Shown: one piece after another, positions 53,707 to 64,000 of the stretch
Layout: each line of letters begins with the position of its first letter
How positions within the stretch are numbered: the first letter of the stretch is position 1
Source: Actinernus sp. WN-2022
Taxonomy: Eukaryota; Cnidaria; Anthozoa; Actiniaria; Actinernidae
Assembly: GCA_030867875.1 (NCBI GenBank)
Contig: JAOWCC010001589.1
Span: 78,267,537 to 78,331,536 of the forward strand
DNA: 64,000 nt
Direction: 5' to 3'
Translations under genes and position numbers: made by a program
Notes under the pieces: model-generated
Told to the model about the DNA's origin: nothing
The model's input: the letters and a program-made list of their open reading frames with translations, nothing else
Databases searched by the model: none

Positions 53707-54746
53707 ATGATGGATTCTAAACTTGCGAATATCTTCTATGGTCCTGTGGGCTATTGGAAAGGCCACTCTGCAATTGGTAAGCTATCGGTAGCAGCGAAAG
53801 CATCAGAAGACGTGGCTAGGAGTTGGTTGGAAAAGCAATCTATGTGGCAAATATATCTACCACCACCAAAACACATTCCACGACCGCATTGGACTGTATC
53901 GAAACCAAATGAAGTCCACCAAGCTGATTTGATATTTCTACCACACGATCGACCTGGGCGTGGACGAAAGCTATACAAGTATGCCTTAGTGGTAATCGAC
54001 GTAGCTTCTCGATACAAAGAAGCCGAACCTTTGGCATCTAAAGATAGTGGTGAAGTTTCTGCGGCATTCGAACGAATCTATAAACGTAGTCCACTAGAAT
54101 GCCAAAGACGTTGCAAGTAGATCCTGGTAGAGAATTCATGGGACGTATGTCTGAAACGCTAGAACTACATGGTACGAAAGTTCAACGAGGTGAGGCTGGT
54201 AATCATAGAGCGCAAGGCTTCGTCGAACGAGCAAATAGAACTCTAGCCGAGAGATTGTTTGGGTATCAGTATGCACAAGAGATGGTACTTACTTCGGAAG
54301 GATCAGATGAGCGTAGTAGAGAATGGGTAGTTCGTTTACCAATGGTTATCAAAGCCATGAACAGTGAGGTGACTCGACTTACAGGAAAGGAGCCTTCGAA
54401 TTCTGTATTGACGCAACAAGTAGCTCTGAAGACTCCTACGTATTCGCGCACCGTTGGATTGAGAGAAGAGCGTCTACCATTCGACGTTCTAGTTCGATAT
54501 CTCTATGCACCAGGAGAATTGGAAGGAGGTGAAAAACGTAGAGCTACTGATCCTGTGTGGAGTTTGCAGATATACACCATTTTGCGAAGTGTAGTATCTT
54601 CGGGACAGCCTGTGCTTTACTACCTTGCGAAGCGAGAAGGGGAGAAGGATGCACCCAAACGTGGATTCGTTCGTGAAGAGCTACAAGTTGTTCCTAGGGA
54701 TACGGAACTACCACCAAAAGGAATTCTGTTTGTACCCAGACGCTAG
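53707..54746 (+). pseudogene. Retroviral-type (rve) integrase, one frameshift
   Basis: Polinton integrase. The N-terminal part from the ATG at 53707 or 53710 has GYWKGHSAI and WLEKQSMWQIYLPP, then the catalytic core with HQADLIFLPHD (first Asp) and YALVVIDVASRY. The frame closes at 54120. A second frame, open to 54746, carries the second Asp (LQVDPGREFMG) and the Glu (GFVERANRTL), then the C-terminal SH3-like part (RRATDPVWSLQIY, KRGFVREELQVVP). All three DDE residues are present but split by a single indel near 54095-54105. A GTTGAAGG word, as in the capsid promoters, lies 25 bp upstream. The stop overlaps the convergent polymerase stop by 4 bp. It would insert the element into host DNA. Confidence 0.88.
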
Positions 54747-57012
54747 ACAGCGTACTCTATTGGCTCGGTGTGGATTCCATCGGGAAGAACGTATCTTTTA
54801 TCATAGTAAGCCGATAGCCCAAGCTTCCATTGTTCGTAGGTTGTTATACCTTCTGGCAATAGTCGGAAGCCTCGGTTCTTCGCTATGTCGATACTACCCT
54901 GGAGGGGCTGCTTCGAATCGATCCCACGAAATATCGTTGTGCCGCCTAGACATACCTTTAGCGGAATACTTCTTGCTGCCACCCGTATCGACGTAGTAGG
55001 CTTTCGAGCATAGGGCAATGGCGCGCTGTCCTTCGAATTCGAGTTTGAAGAGTCCTGGGGTACGACTGCTCCACTTATCCCAAGCTAGCCATTCCTTCCT
55101 TTCGGCTTCGAAATCCTCACGTAGCTCGAGTCTTACAACCTCATCGAGGCTATTTCCCGAGATGGCAATGTACGCACTGTCCGTGTCCATCTGGATGTAT
55201 TCGAAGTCCTTGCGATCGATGTACTTGTCGAGGAAGTCGTAGTAGAACTCGAGCATACTCAGCTTTGCGAGCTGGTACACAGCGATACCTACTTGGAAAG
55301 GGCGTTTGATTCGGATCTGGTCCTTCCTACTCTCGAGTTCGTATGCCTCGCCAATCTCTTCCAAGTCTTCGAACCAAACACTTCGCAAGGCTTTGTCCAC
55401 AATCTTCTCATCTTTTGTATAGGTGACCTTTGTTTGGCGTCCCAAGTCTTCGAGCAACTTTCCATAAGCGCTGTTTCCTAGCAGCTTGAACACATCTGCC
55501 AGCAAAGCCTCACCTTTGTCTCATCTCCCATACGACGTGCCTCAGTGACCTGGTCTACGAACCAACCGAAGATTTCTTTGGGTTCGTATTCTATTGTACG
55601 GTAGACAGCAGTGATCACTGCGCCATGATCTACATACCAACGTAATAGAGGCTCATAGAGGAGCAACTTCTTTCCAGAGAGACTTCCAACTAGCTTTGTT
55701 TCCTCACTGAGCTTTCTACCTGTCTTCTCAAGGTAGGCCAACATTTGTGGAGGAATTGCTTTCTTGGGGATTTTCTTGTTGTAGAAGAAGGGTGGCATCT
55801 CCTCAAATTTCTTCCACAATTTCTTTGGTATCTCAATGTCTACTTCTGCATATCCAAACCACGAACCATTTTGTAGACATTCGACAAATCCTTCGGCTTC
55901 TAGACCTGGCTCATCGTAGTGAATGACCTCTTCTTTTCCACAAGGCATTTCGAATTCCATCGTGGAAAGATATAGGGCGTTGGCATCGTATCCAAGAATC
56001 TTACGACAAATCTTATTTCCTCCCTGATGACTACGAATCTTAGTTTTTCCCGCTTCGTGGAGTCTGGTGAACACTATGCTTGGACCTCCCACGACAGCGT
56101 CCTTTCAGCATGTGGTAGGCTTCCTTACTTGGAGCGTACATCTCAGCTCCCCTTTCTACACTACCTCGAAGCAGGAACTGTAGTGAGACTCCTGGAATGG
56201 ACACTGCGTCTTTCAGCATGTCTACTCCTTTCTCGTGATAGAAATCTCGCATCTTTTCGAGTGCCTCTAGGAATGGAACTACATCTAGGTTGTTGTAGTA
56301 TCGTAGCCAGTCTGCAAAGGTCTCCATTCCCTTGTCGAGAAAGGTACGCTTGCAGTCTTCGAACTCTTCCCTAGATAGTAGGTGTTGCCCTTTTAGCTTC
56401 GAACCCCACTCTGGATAGTCTGGTAATCCAACGTGATCCAACTTGTCGGGAGAGTCGAACCACTCATATGGGAAGAAACTCTTTTGCAACTCGCATCCAT
56501 AGCAGTGATCCAACGTTCGTAGGAAGTTCCAGGTCCAAGGTAGTTCATCACATCGAGGAAACGGAAATCGGGAGTCAAGAGAAACATAGTGGTGTTGGCT
56601 TTCTTTGCTACCCGGATCTTCGAACAGGTGTCGGCAATGATTCCTACGAAGTGCTCCCTGATCAGATTGAGATCGTACCTGCCAGAGTTGAATCCCACTA
56701 CTGGAACTTGACCGATCCATTCGTCGATCTTCGCTTGTTGTCCCTTTGGTAGGGTGTCGAAGGAGAATTTGAGTGTATCTAGCCTGTACCATCTTGCCAT
56801 AGCTACTTGGATTGTCTCTGCTCTTTGCTGGAGTTCTTCGACGAAGGCTTCGATGAGTTCTTTTGGATTGCGTCGACAGATGTGGGTCGGCTTTCGATTG
56901 TACGTGTCGGCAATTGATACTGATATTGGGACATGGACGTTTTCGATGGTCAATCGGTCGTTGGTTGTCTTCCTTTCGTTGTATCGAGATAGGCTTCGAA
57001 ATCGTAAACTAT
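54743..57012 (-). pseudogene. PolB: Protein-primed family B DNA polymerase, about five frameshifts
   Basis: The minus strand carries the motifs of a Polinton polymerase in order, but in changing frames. Exonuclease: ExoI VYDFEAYLD (about 56986-57012), ExoII VVGFNSGRYDLNLI, ExoIII YYNNLDVVPFL. Polymerase: motif A GYDANALYLST, motif B KLLGNSAYGKLL, motif C YIQMDTDSAYIA, then FKLEFEGQRAIAL, KYSAKG and the C-terminal YYDKRYVLPDGIHTEPIEY. Frame changes fall near 56965-56975, 56500-56512, 56090-56103, 55505-55520 and 54940-54950; no segment is missing between motifs and no internal stop is needed beyond these indels. The N-terminus before ExoI runs toward the gap. Such enzymes copy linear genomes from a terminal protein primer. 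Either decayed or mis-assembled. Confidence 0.9.
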
Positions 57013-57090
57013 GAAGTGTGGGTAGACAGTTTGCGTTGGTGTGGGAACCGGTTTATTCTTCTTCTTTGTGGAGCAGCCCCAAGCTTCCAC

Positions 57091-57190
57091 NNNNNNNNNN
57101 NNNNNNNNNNNNNNNNNNNNNNNNNNNNNNNNNNNNNNNNNNNNNNNNNNNNNNNNNNNNNNNNNNNNNNNNNNNNNNNNNNNNNNNNNN
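57091..57190. other. Assembly gap, 100 N
   Basis: Exactly 100 Ns, a conventional placeholder length, so the true gap size is unknown. The polymerase N-terminus, any further Polinton genes and the right terminal repeat would be expected here. Sequence to the right is host-like. Confidence 0.98.
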
Positions 57191-58290
57191 ATTTCACCTA
57201 AATAAAGCAGTATTTTTCATCCACACGAATCTTTGCCATTCTTCATCAAAATTGCTTCACATTTTCTCCAGTATACCTATTAGAAAGCGTACTCTACTGT
57301 CCTGCTGATCTGACTAGTTATTTTTGTCTTTTGAGAAATTTCCTGAATTTCCGTGTAAATGTTAAACGTAGGGGAGATCTGGGCACTAACTAGTCACGAG
57401 CAACAACAAAAAGAAGAAGACTCTGGATCGATCCGGTTAGATTTCACTTTCTCCCTTGGCTTCGCCAAAAAAAGCTCCTCATTGCTCTCCCGATGAAAAC
57501 AAGCCTCCATGAACGAAGATGCCGTAGGAATGGGAAGGTGTTTTTGTTGCTTTTTAGTTGGTCTGGCAAAAGGAGAGGTAAATGTGCTCATCTTTGGCCT
57601 TTGCTCTTTTGAGTTTTTGCTAGCTGGGCCGTTTTTTGGAGCTGACAGTAGTGCAGAGATAATTTTGTGTTTAATTAGTTTGTCGATATTTTACTTTCAT
57701 TGTTTTAACCAAGTTTCTATGAGAACTCGATGTTTGAGGTCTGTATTTATAAAGTGAGCATGACATAATTTGTTCGTAGTTTACCAAAAATTAATTGTCA
57801 TATGGGCTTATGGCTAGGCAATTATTAGTGTTCACCTTCAAGAAAATCTTGAAACTCGCCTCTGCATGCTTATTGAACGGACATTTCCGAGCATATTCCA
57901 TGGTTCGTTTGCCAAATTAACACCATAACGACAAGGACTTTGTCGACTTGGCTCGATCGGTTAACCATTTTATAGAATTCACGGAAATATTCAACGCAGA
58001 CGCGTATTTACAGCCATAAAGTGTTCATTAATTACCATCATTCATCAATTCTCTGACTTCTCGCGTTCTTGAGAATATACGTCATGATCCTACATGTACT
58101 TTATATTGGATTTGAAACTTGTTACAAACCCTCATGGAATTAAAATTGCCATCTAACTGAAAATACGATTTGGAATTGAAGATCAATAATTAATGCAAAT
58201 AATGAAATATTGTTTAAAACGAATTTATTTATAAGTAAAACCATGTAACTTTAATAGGGCCAGCCGTCAACATATGCTTTGTGCGCCTCT
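57191..58290. other. Host flank, nothing certain
   Basis: No Polinton sequence is recognisable. Opposed short frames at 57394-57591 (minus) and 57509-57757 (plus) overlap and neither has a known domain; one might hold a first exon, but I cannot support it. Confidence 0.35.
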
Positions 58291-58742
58291 TAAGGTGATG
58301 TTACACAAGACTATTTTTAACGACGATTTTTCGCGAGTATTTTTAATGCTTGCGGCAATGGGTATGTTACACGGGACGATTTTAGCGCAACATCTAGCTA
58401 GCACCTAGGCTCCTACTCCGACACCCTCATTTAGAAACATGGCTGACAAGTAAAGTCTTTGTTTGTTGACGTAGCCTCGTTTCCGTGGGCGGAGCGAACA
58501 GGTTTCTGGGACAACGTTGTGCGCAAAGTCAACAGCGAGGGTGTTACAGGAAGCAACTCCAACAAAATTTCGGGCAACAATGTTGCAGGTTTTTGAAGGT
58601 AATTCAAAACTTGCAACATGTTGCCGCAACGAAGATTGCATTAAAAATTGTCCAGCGTGCCATGTTACACTATGTTGACTTTTCGCGCAACAATGTTGCA
58701 CGAAAAATCATCGTTAAAAATTGTTTCATGTAACATCACCTT
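58291..58742. mobile_element. MITE (AAGGTGATGTTACA family)
   Basis: TIRs AAGGTGATGTTACACAAGAC then TTTTTAACGACGATTTTTCG and complement. The interior has repeated GCAACAATGTTGC words. I recognise it as a common coral MITE. Frames inside are artefacts. Confidence 0.85.
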
Positions 58743-58859
58743 TAAACGTTTAATGGACATCCACATTAATGTCCACATTTTTGCTCCAATTTCATTCCTA
58801 GAACCCACACTAATGTCCACACCTGGATCCCCCCCCCCCCTCCCCCCTAAACATGGACA

Positions 58860-58900
58860 TTAAAGAATGCCAATCATTATTCCTGATTGGCATTCTTTAA
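58860..58900. repeat. Perfect 17-bp-arm hairpin
   Basis: TTAAAGAATGCCAATCA and its exact complement around a 7-base loop (TTATTCC). A poly-C stretch lies just upstream. Confidence 0.75.
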
Positions 58901-60634
58901 GCGGGGCACTATAATTTCAGTGGCTCCTTATCTGTGTCACTGTTTGCAGATCAAATTGAAACATCAACACCCCTCCCCCCTGTCATACCCTGGGCATTTA
59001 ATTGACTCGTTTCTGTGCCCGGGGAGTAGGAAACTTGACATTGGTGGCTGTCCTGGGGGTGGGGAATTTGACACTGGATGGGAGGGGTGGGGGTTTCTCA
59101 ATTTCATGTTCCATTCTACGTGGTTTCCCCGAGCTGAAGAGCACTTTATTTATACACTCATCCAATTAAAGGACAAACTCTACTTTTGTGAGCGACTGGC
59201 TATAAGTTTCTGTCCTTTTCATCCAGAATCGGCTTTACTTGGATACTCACTGAGTGACGAATTATTTGACCCAATTTTGTGATGCAATTATTTTCTAGAC
59301 AGGAGCTATGAGCAAAAATGTACTTCCCTAGTCTTCTCTTATTGGACACTAATTCAGAACCACTGAGTGAACACTAAGGTTAGAGGGGGTGGTTCAAAGT
59401 TCAGGTTCATTGAAAAGATTTGTATTGAGCACAACATATGCATCTTCAAGTTGCTGTGACTTCATTTTTGGGAGACATGTTGCTAATGCATCCAATCATG
59501 TGATCTGTCACAACCTTTTCTTGTCCATAATTAGGATATTACTTTCCAGCCATAGATAACCTGTAAAAAAATTATCCTGTCCAAAATATAAGGTCATTTC
59601 ACATGCCATTGACATTATTCAACTACAATGGATGCTAACATCCTGTAAAATAAGTTTGAGTGCAAACAGAACAGGTCACATGACATGGGTAGGGTGGTGT
59701 TAAGCAAAAGGGACTTAAAGCTTTGCACTGTATTTAAATTAAGGTATTAAAATATTTTATAAATCTAAATTGCCTCCGAATATTTATAAATATCTTGACA
59801 TGTTAAAACAATATCGAAATGTTTAATATGCAGCTGATGTTTCGTAGAGTTGCCTGTCCCATGACAACCATGGCTCAATTGTTGCTTTAGTACTTATAGT
59901 GTTGTTGTCCATTATATTTTATTCTCACAAGGACTATTAAATGTTCCGAGCTTTTCTAACCCTTTATACCACTTCAAATTTTGTCACTTATTTCAAAAAA
60001 GTATGTACAACGATGGGAAAACATCTAGTCTTCAAGAATATTTAAAGTATTGAAGTCTTGAAACTCCATTGTAATCCTTATTTACTAAGACATTTTTATC
60101 GGCTCTTTCACTCTCCCACCAGTAATAACATGTCCCAGGTGTAGGGGCATTTGATTGCCTAATATGACCATGGGATGGGGCATTTGAACAACATTTTTGG
60201 CCCAGGGGAGGGGAATTTGAACAACCCAAACTCCAAAAGTTTATTAAATGCTTGGGGGGTTGCCCAGGGGTATGTGTTGTTTTTTCGATTAGGTTTAATA
60301 CACTTAACTGCAGTTTAATTTGAATGCTAAATATTTTACAATTTAAAGCTTACCAATGTTGACTTGATGAGGATCAAACCAAAAATGTATTTCTATTTCA
60401 TGATTCTACATCTGTACTTTTATTAATATAATAGTAATAATGCCCTCTTGTTTTGTGTCATTGCATGGTCAAAATTGTTTATAGTTTGTCCACCACAGTT
60501 TTGACTTAATACGATGATGCAAAAGTAACTATCATAAATGTGTTAATTTCTCAGTCTGTGATTATAATTTTATAGCCCAATCAGCAGAGGTTGCATACAT
60601 GTAGTAATATGGAATTAATTGTTTTCATTTCCAG
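58901..60634. other. Intergenic or intronic, no exon certain
   Basis: Contains G-rich words (GGGGAATTTGACA, AGGGGCATTTGA) that resemble MITE interiors seen elsewhere. A 131-codon frame at 58887-59282 matches nothing I know. If the exon at 60635 is real this may be an intron. Confidence 0.35.
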
Positions 60635-60785
60635 GACAAATCACTTTTAATCCGACAGCCATCGACCAGTAGTATATCTCAGCTATTCAGTTTGTATGAT
60701 ACTGAAGTTAGCACTTGTGGCAAGGGTAAGAAGAAGACGAAAACACAACCCAATGAGATTAAAATAATATGGGCTAACAACCCTG
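60635..60785 (+). CDS. Putative internal exon of an unidentified host gene
   Basis: A 151-bp segment open in one frame is bounded by a strong acceptor (TTTTCATTTCCAG) and donor (GTGAGT). It encodes SLLIRQPSTSSISQLFSLYD, then a basic GKGKKKTKTQ stretch and NEIKIIWANNP, ending in phase 1. Codon use and splice sites look genuine. I cannot name the family, and I find no convincing neighbouring exon in the window. It could be part of a longer gene with large introns. Confidence 0.5.
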
Positions 60786-62851
60786 GTGAGTACAAGTTCA
60801 CATAATTTATTTTCTATGTGAATATTGAAGCCTGATTAAGGCCTTTTGCAGCTAACAGTCACGTGCTGATGTATCACTTCAATTACCAATGAATTGAGCT
60901 TGATGTGATTCCATGGGAAAGGCTTTGCTGGTGGCAAACAAATTTCATACACAGTCTTATTAGAAAGAGTGATTGGAGGTGGAAAATAGCATTTACAAAT
61001 AACTATAATACCAATCTTGTATACTGTCTGGTAACCGTCGAAGTACCTTTAAATAAATGAAGTACATGTACCTGGCAAGATTTTGTTCGCCATACATGTA
61101 CACTTACATTAGACTTGCTCCAAGTCAAACTCGCTGAGTCACTGGGTAAGCGATTACTGGGTCAAAAAGCGAGCGCGAGAATCGAAGCGAGAGGTGAGTT
61201 CGACTTGTTTCACTTGCAGGAAATTGAATCGGGGGATTATGTTTTGGCGCGAAACACATTTCAGGGGCGGAGCTTACATTTTGCGCCTTTGACAAACTCT
61301 TTCTGAGTACAATCAAAGTGTCAATACCACATCCACGGTCGACTAACTTGGCACGTCAACATACAATACCTGAAGAATTGACGCTTTGTGATTGGGGAAA
61401 TCTTAGTACGTCATAAGCCACGCCTCGGTTGAAAAATCAACCTGTATAAATTTGGCATGCTGCAAGTGGGAAAAGTCCTTCGTGCGGGGGGCTAAGAAGG
61501 ACTTTGAGAAAGTCTAAACTTACAAGTCATGTACTACATGTGTTACAGCTCAAATTTTTTTCAGGAAATTTTTTTTCAACCTGAAATAAAGGTTATTATT
61601 TTCTGAACTTAGAGATTTTTTTTGACCTAGGGAATTTTTGTGTACTAAACAAAATATTCACCGTCCCCCTCTGTTTTCCTTCATCCCCCTTATCAATTCC
61701 TTCTCCTACCCCTCTCTATCCCCTTACGGCAGAGACTTAATGTTATGGGCATGCCACGATCCAATGCAAACCTAACCCCCAAATAAAATTAAAAAACTAA
61801 ATACATTGTACACCTGCACTATAATGGACAATTTGTACTTTGGAAGTGGCCTAGTTTAAGTATGGGGAATCGTGGTGTGCTATAACATTCACAAAGCCTT
61901 ATCCCAGATAGTTAACCAAGTAATATTATATGCTAAAAACCTGAGATTCTGGTGGATAGTCAGTTCCGACTCAGGGTCCTCTGGCTTCCTTGTTGGGTGT
62001 ACACAATGATTACCATTAAGGTAAAAAATACTATATATAAGTGAATCCAAAAAAGAACCTATGCTAGGTTCTTAAAAGTAACTAAAACCTTTTAGTAGGT
62101 TTTAGCTATCTACAAAAAGGTATCTGCACTGGCTAATTAAAGCACCACCAGTGGGTAACAAATTGAAGAGAAGGCAGGAGAACCTCTGGGTGCCTCTTGT
62201 ATATGAATCTCACTTCCATGCCAGATTAATCCCTTTTTATGGACACCTCAGTGAGAAATGTGCTTTTTATAATTATATACTTTTTTAGCAACTTGACTAA
62301 ACTGGTTTTGTTCATGTAAGCTCACTGTCATATGTCACATTAAATTTTGTTAACATGCTCTGTAGATCGCTGAACCAATGGTCAGTGAATTCACACGAGT
62401 TGCCCTTAAAATTCGCTAAAATTAATTTCCCTAAATAAAGATTTATTTAAAGTGCCTAAAAATAAAAACTTCTTATTTGAAACCCCTTTCGAAATGAGGA
62501 AGGGGGGCATTTTCTCTCATCTCGTTCCATGCAATATGCAAATGAGATGAACTGTGATGGCAGCCTGGAGACAAATGACAAAATGAAGAATACATGACGT
62601 GTATCTCTGCAAATAGTGGCTAAGAACAATTGAAACTTTGCATGTGTGGTACTAAGGAAAATACACATCACTGTTCTAATTATGACATTGCCATGGAAAC
62701 ACTCTTGGCCCCAGGCTGCTTCTGTGCAGAAATACAATTTCCTTATTTCTCCTTTTTATTTTTTATTTAATCCATTTTCACTGCCATAATTACAAGTAAT
62801 ATAAAAAATGACAAAACATGGAGATTCATATGATAAATTAAATTAATTTAC
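60786..62851. other. Intergenic or intronic with dispersed repeats
   Basis: At about 61109 a GACTTGCTCCAAGTC hairpin starts a repeat-like stretch (GCGAGCGCGAGAATCGAAGC) that I associate with coral repeats. No exon or gene supported. Confidence 0.35.
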
Positions 62852-62905
62852 AATAATAATAATAATAACAATGTTCTTATGGCGCATTTAAAAATCACAA
62901 TGCGC
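62852..62905 (-). repeat. (AAT)n tail with LINE-like 3' remnant
   Basis: AATAATAATAATAATAAC followed by ATGGCGCATTTAAAAATC. On the minus strand this reads as a 3' UTR stub ending in (ATT)n, like the larger copy that starts at 63077. Confidence 0.5.
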
Positions 62906-63076
62906 TTACATTCCTTCTAGAAAAATGCTAAATAAATGTTACTACGAATTACTTAATACATTTAGATAAAAATAATTAGTCGTAATGCTAAAAATACAAA
63001 AACACTAACATATGTGTATACTAACATACACTGTACACAGATGGATAAAAAGGCCATGGATAAGAATAATTAGATG

Positions 63077-64000
63077 TAATAATAATAATAATAATAATAA
63101 CAATGTTTATACAGGGGGCTCGCATCACCAAGGTGTTTTTCAGCGAGGCCCTGTTAATAAAAAGTGTTACTACATAATTATATATTTTCTTGAAAAGATA
63201 GGTTTTTAGAGCAGTTTTAAAAGTTGATACTGAAGGTGATAATTTAATGTAGTTCGGCAGAGAGTTCCATAATTTGGGAGCAGCGAGGGAGAAGGCACGT
63301 TGTCCATAAGCTACTGTTCTTGAGGAGGGGGTATTAAGGAGGGAGTGACTGGACGAGCGTAGATTGTAAGTAGGGCGGTATTCTTCTAGGAGGGTAGACA
63401 AATATGGTGGAGATAAGGCCATGAATGATCTTGTAAGTTGTAAGGAGAATTTTAAAGTCTATACGTGAATCAATCGGTAGCCAGTGTAAGCCTTTAAGGA
63501 CAGGTGTGATATGATCATAGCATTTGACTCCAGTGATAAGACGTGCAGCTGTATTTTGGACATGTTGCAGTTTATCTTTTTCATATTTTGGTAGACCGTA
63601 TAGAAGGCTGTTACAATAGTCCAAGGATGAGATAATAAAGGCATTTACTAGTACTTTAAGGTTATCTTGGGAAAGATATTTCCATATGTGCCCAATAGCC
63701 CTTATACATGTAGATGAAATAGCTTTTTTACAGATTTCATTAACATGCTGGGTAAAGTTTAAGTTCTTGTCTAACGTAACTCCAAGATTGCGTACTTTAT
63801 CAGTTGGCACGATGGTGGTGTTGGTAAATCGGAAAATCGGAATAGTAGGGTTTTTTATAAAGCGAGATGTAAAATGAATAACTTCTGTTTTCCCTGCATT
63901 ACATAACTTAGCATGTTTTGAGTGTTCCATGACATAACATCTTCTACGCAGCTGCGAAGAGTGTCAAGTGCAGTAGATTGATTACCGTAAACAGCGGCAG
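63077..64000 (-). pseudogene. LINE (CR1/L2-like) ORF2 C-terminus, frameshifted, cut by window edge
   Basis: The minus strand holds the end of a reverse-transcriptase ORF: GKTEVIHFTSRF, VRNLGVTLDKNLNFTQHVNE, FIISSLDYCNSLLYGLP, LKGLHWLPIDSRIDFKILL, then in a different frame YNLRSSSHSLL and FSLAAPKLWNSLPNYIKLS, finishing with KTALKTYLFKK. The frame changes near 63400 and again near 63905, where the upstream AVYGNQSTALDTL part is read from yet another frame. It terminates in an (ATT)n microsatellite at 63077-63102. The catalytic RT motifs would lie beyond 64000. It is a different family from the LINE at 37667. Confidence 0.8.

Larger units (their letters stand above)
42724..57090. mobile_element. 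Maverick/Polinton (adintovirus-like) element
   Basis: About 14.4 kb of tightly packed intronless genes on both strands, with the hallmark set: protein-primed family B polymerase, rve integrase, A32-like packaging ATPase, hexon-like major capsid protein and penton-like minor capsid protein. Composition is less AT-rich than the flanks. The left limit is taken at a 134-bp palindrome; the right terminus lies in or beyond the gap at 57091. Early-type genes (putative ssDNA binder, zinc protein, TFIIB-like protein) are at the left, virion genes in the middle, integrase and polymerase tail to tail at the right. The right third is frameshifted. Polintons are known as both transposons and likely virion-forming viruses; virion formation here is inference. 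Confidence 0.92.

Noticed and set aside
54743..57012. Introns in the polymerase gene instead of frameshifts
   Set aside because: Frames switch with no lost sequence and no GT-AG intervals; Polinton genes are typically unspliced.
57394..57591. 65-codon minus frame ending in CCCS
   Set aside because: Plausible composition but no domain or splice support, and an overlapping opposite frame is equally open.

Overview
This is animal nuclear DNA, most likely from an anthozoan cnidarian (coral or sea anemone). It is AT-rich, sparse in genes and dense in short inverted-repeat elements. Several of these look like families I associate with hexacoral genomes: an element beginning GGGCCCAGTTGTTCAAAGG, one beginning AAGGTGATGTTACA, one beginning TAGTCTCCTTCACAGCC, and a tRNA-derived SINE. 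The lineage call rests on recognition, not on a search. Spliced coding exons and tRNA-derived SINEs confirm a eukaryotic genome.

Layout. From 1 to 20.4 kb there is one intact host gene, a single-exon class A GPCR-like receptor on the minus strand (5.3-6.6 kb). Around it lie SINEs, fold-back elements, nested insertions and 3' scraps of non-LTR retrotransposons. From 20.57 to 31.39 kb I can trace eight exons of a Tnp2/Transposase_21-like gene with canonical splice sites and at least two frameshifts, its introns full of MITEs. From 31.4 to 42.7 kb there are further palindromic elements, satellites and a 5'-truncated LINE-type reverse transcriptase.

The main content is a Maverick/Polinton (adintovirus-like) element from about 42.72 kb to the assembly gap at 57.09 kb. 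It is less AT-rich than its flanks and gene-dense on both strands. Left to right it carries a putative replication or ssDNA-binding protein, a Cys-rich zinc protein, a TFIIB-like transcription factor, a glycine-rich hydrophobic protein, a penton-like minor capsid protein, a large conserved protein, a membrane protein, a hexon-like major capsid protein, a packaging ATPase, four small virion-type proteins, an rve integrase and a protein-primed family B DNA polymerase. The right end lies in or beyond 100 Ns. No adenain-like protease was found.

How the genes work together: polymerase and integrase would replicate and insert the element; hexon, penton-like protein and ATPase would build and fill a capsid; the small basic or hydrophobic proteins look like core or membrane-active virion parts; the TFIIB-like protein, repeated promoter cassettes, shared promoter palindromes and hairpins behind three transcription units suggest the element runs its own transcription programme. 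The morphogenesis half (42.9-52.6 kb) is fully open. The right 4.5 kb carries about nine frameshifts (two small genes, integrase, polymerase), which could be real decay or poor assembly beside the gap.

From 57.2 to 64.0 kb the sequence returns to host DNA with MITEs, one plausible exon of an unidentified gene, and a frameshifted LINE reverse transcriptase entering from the right edge.
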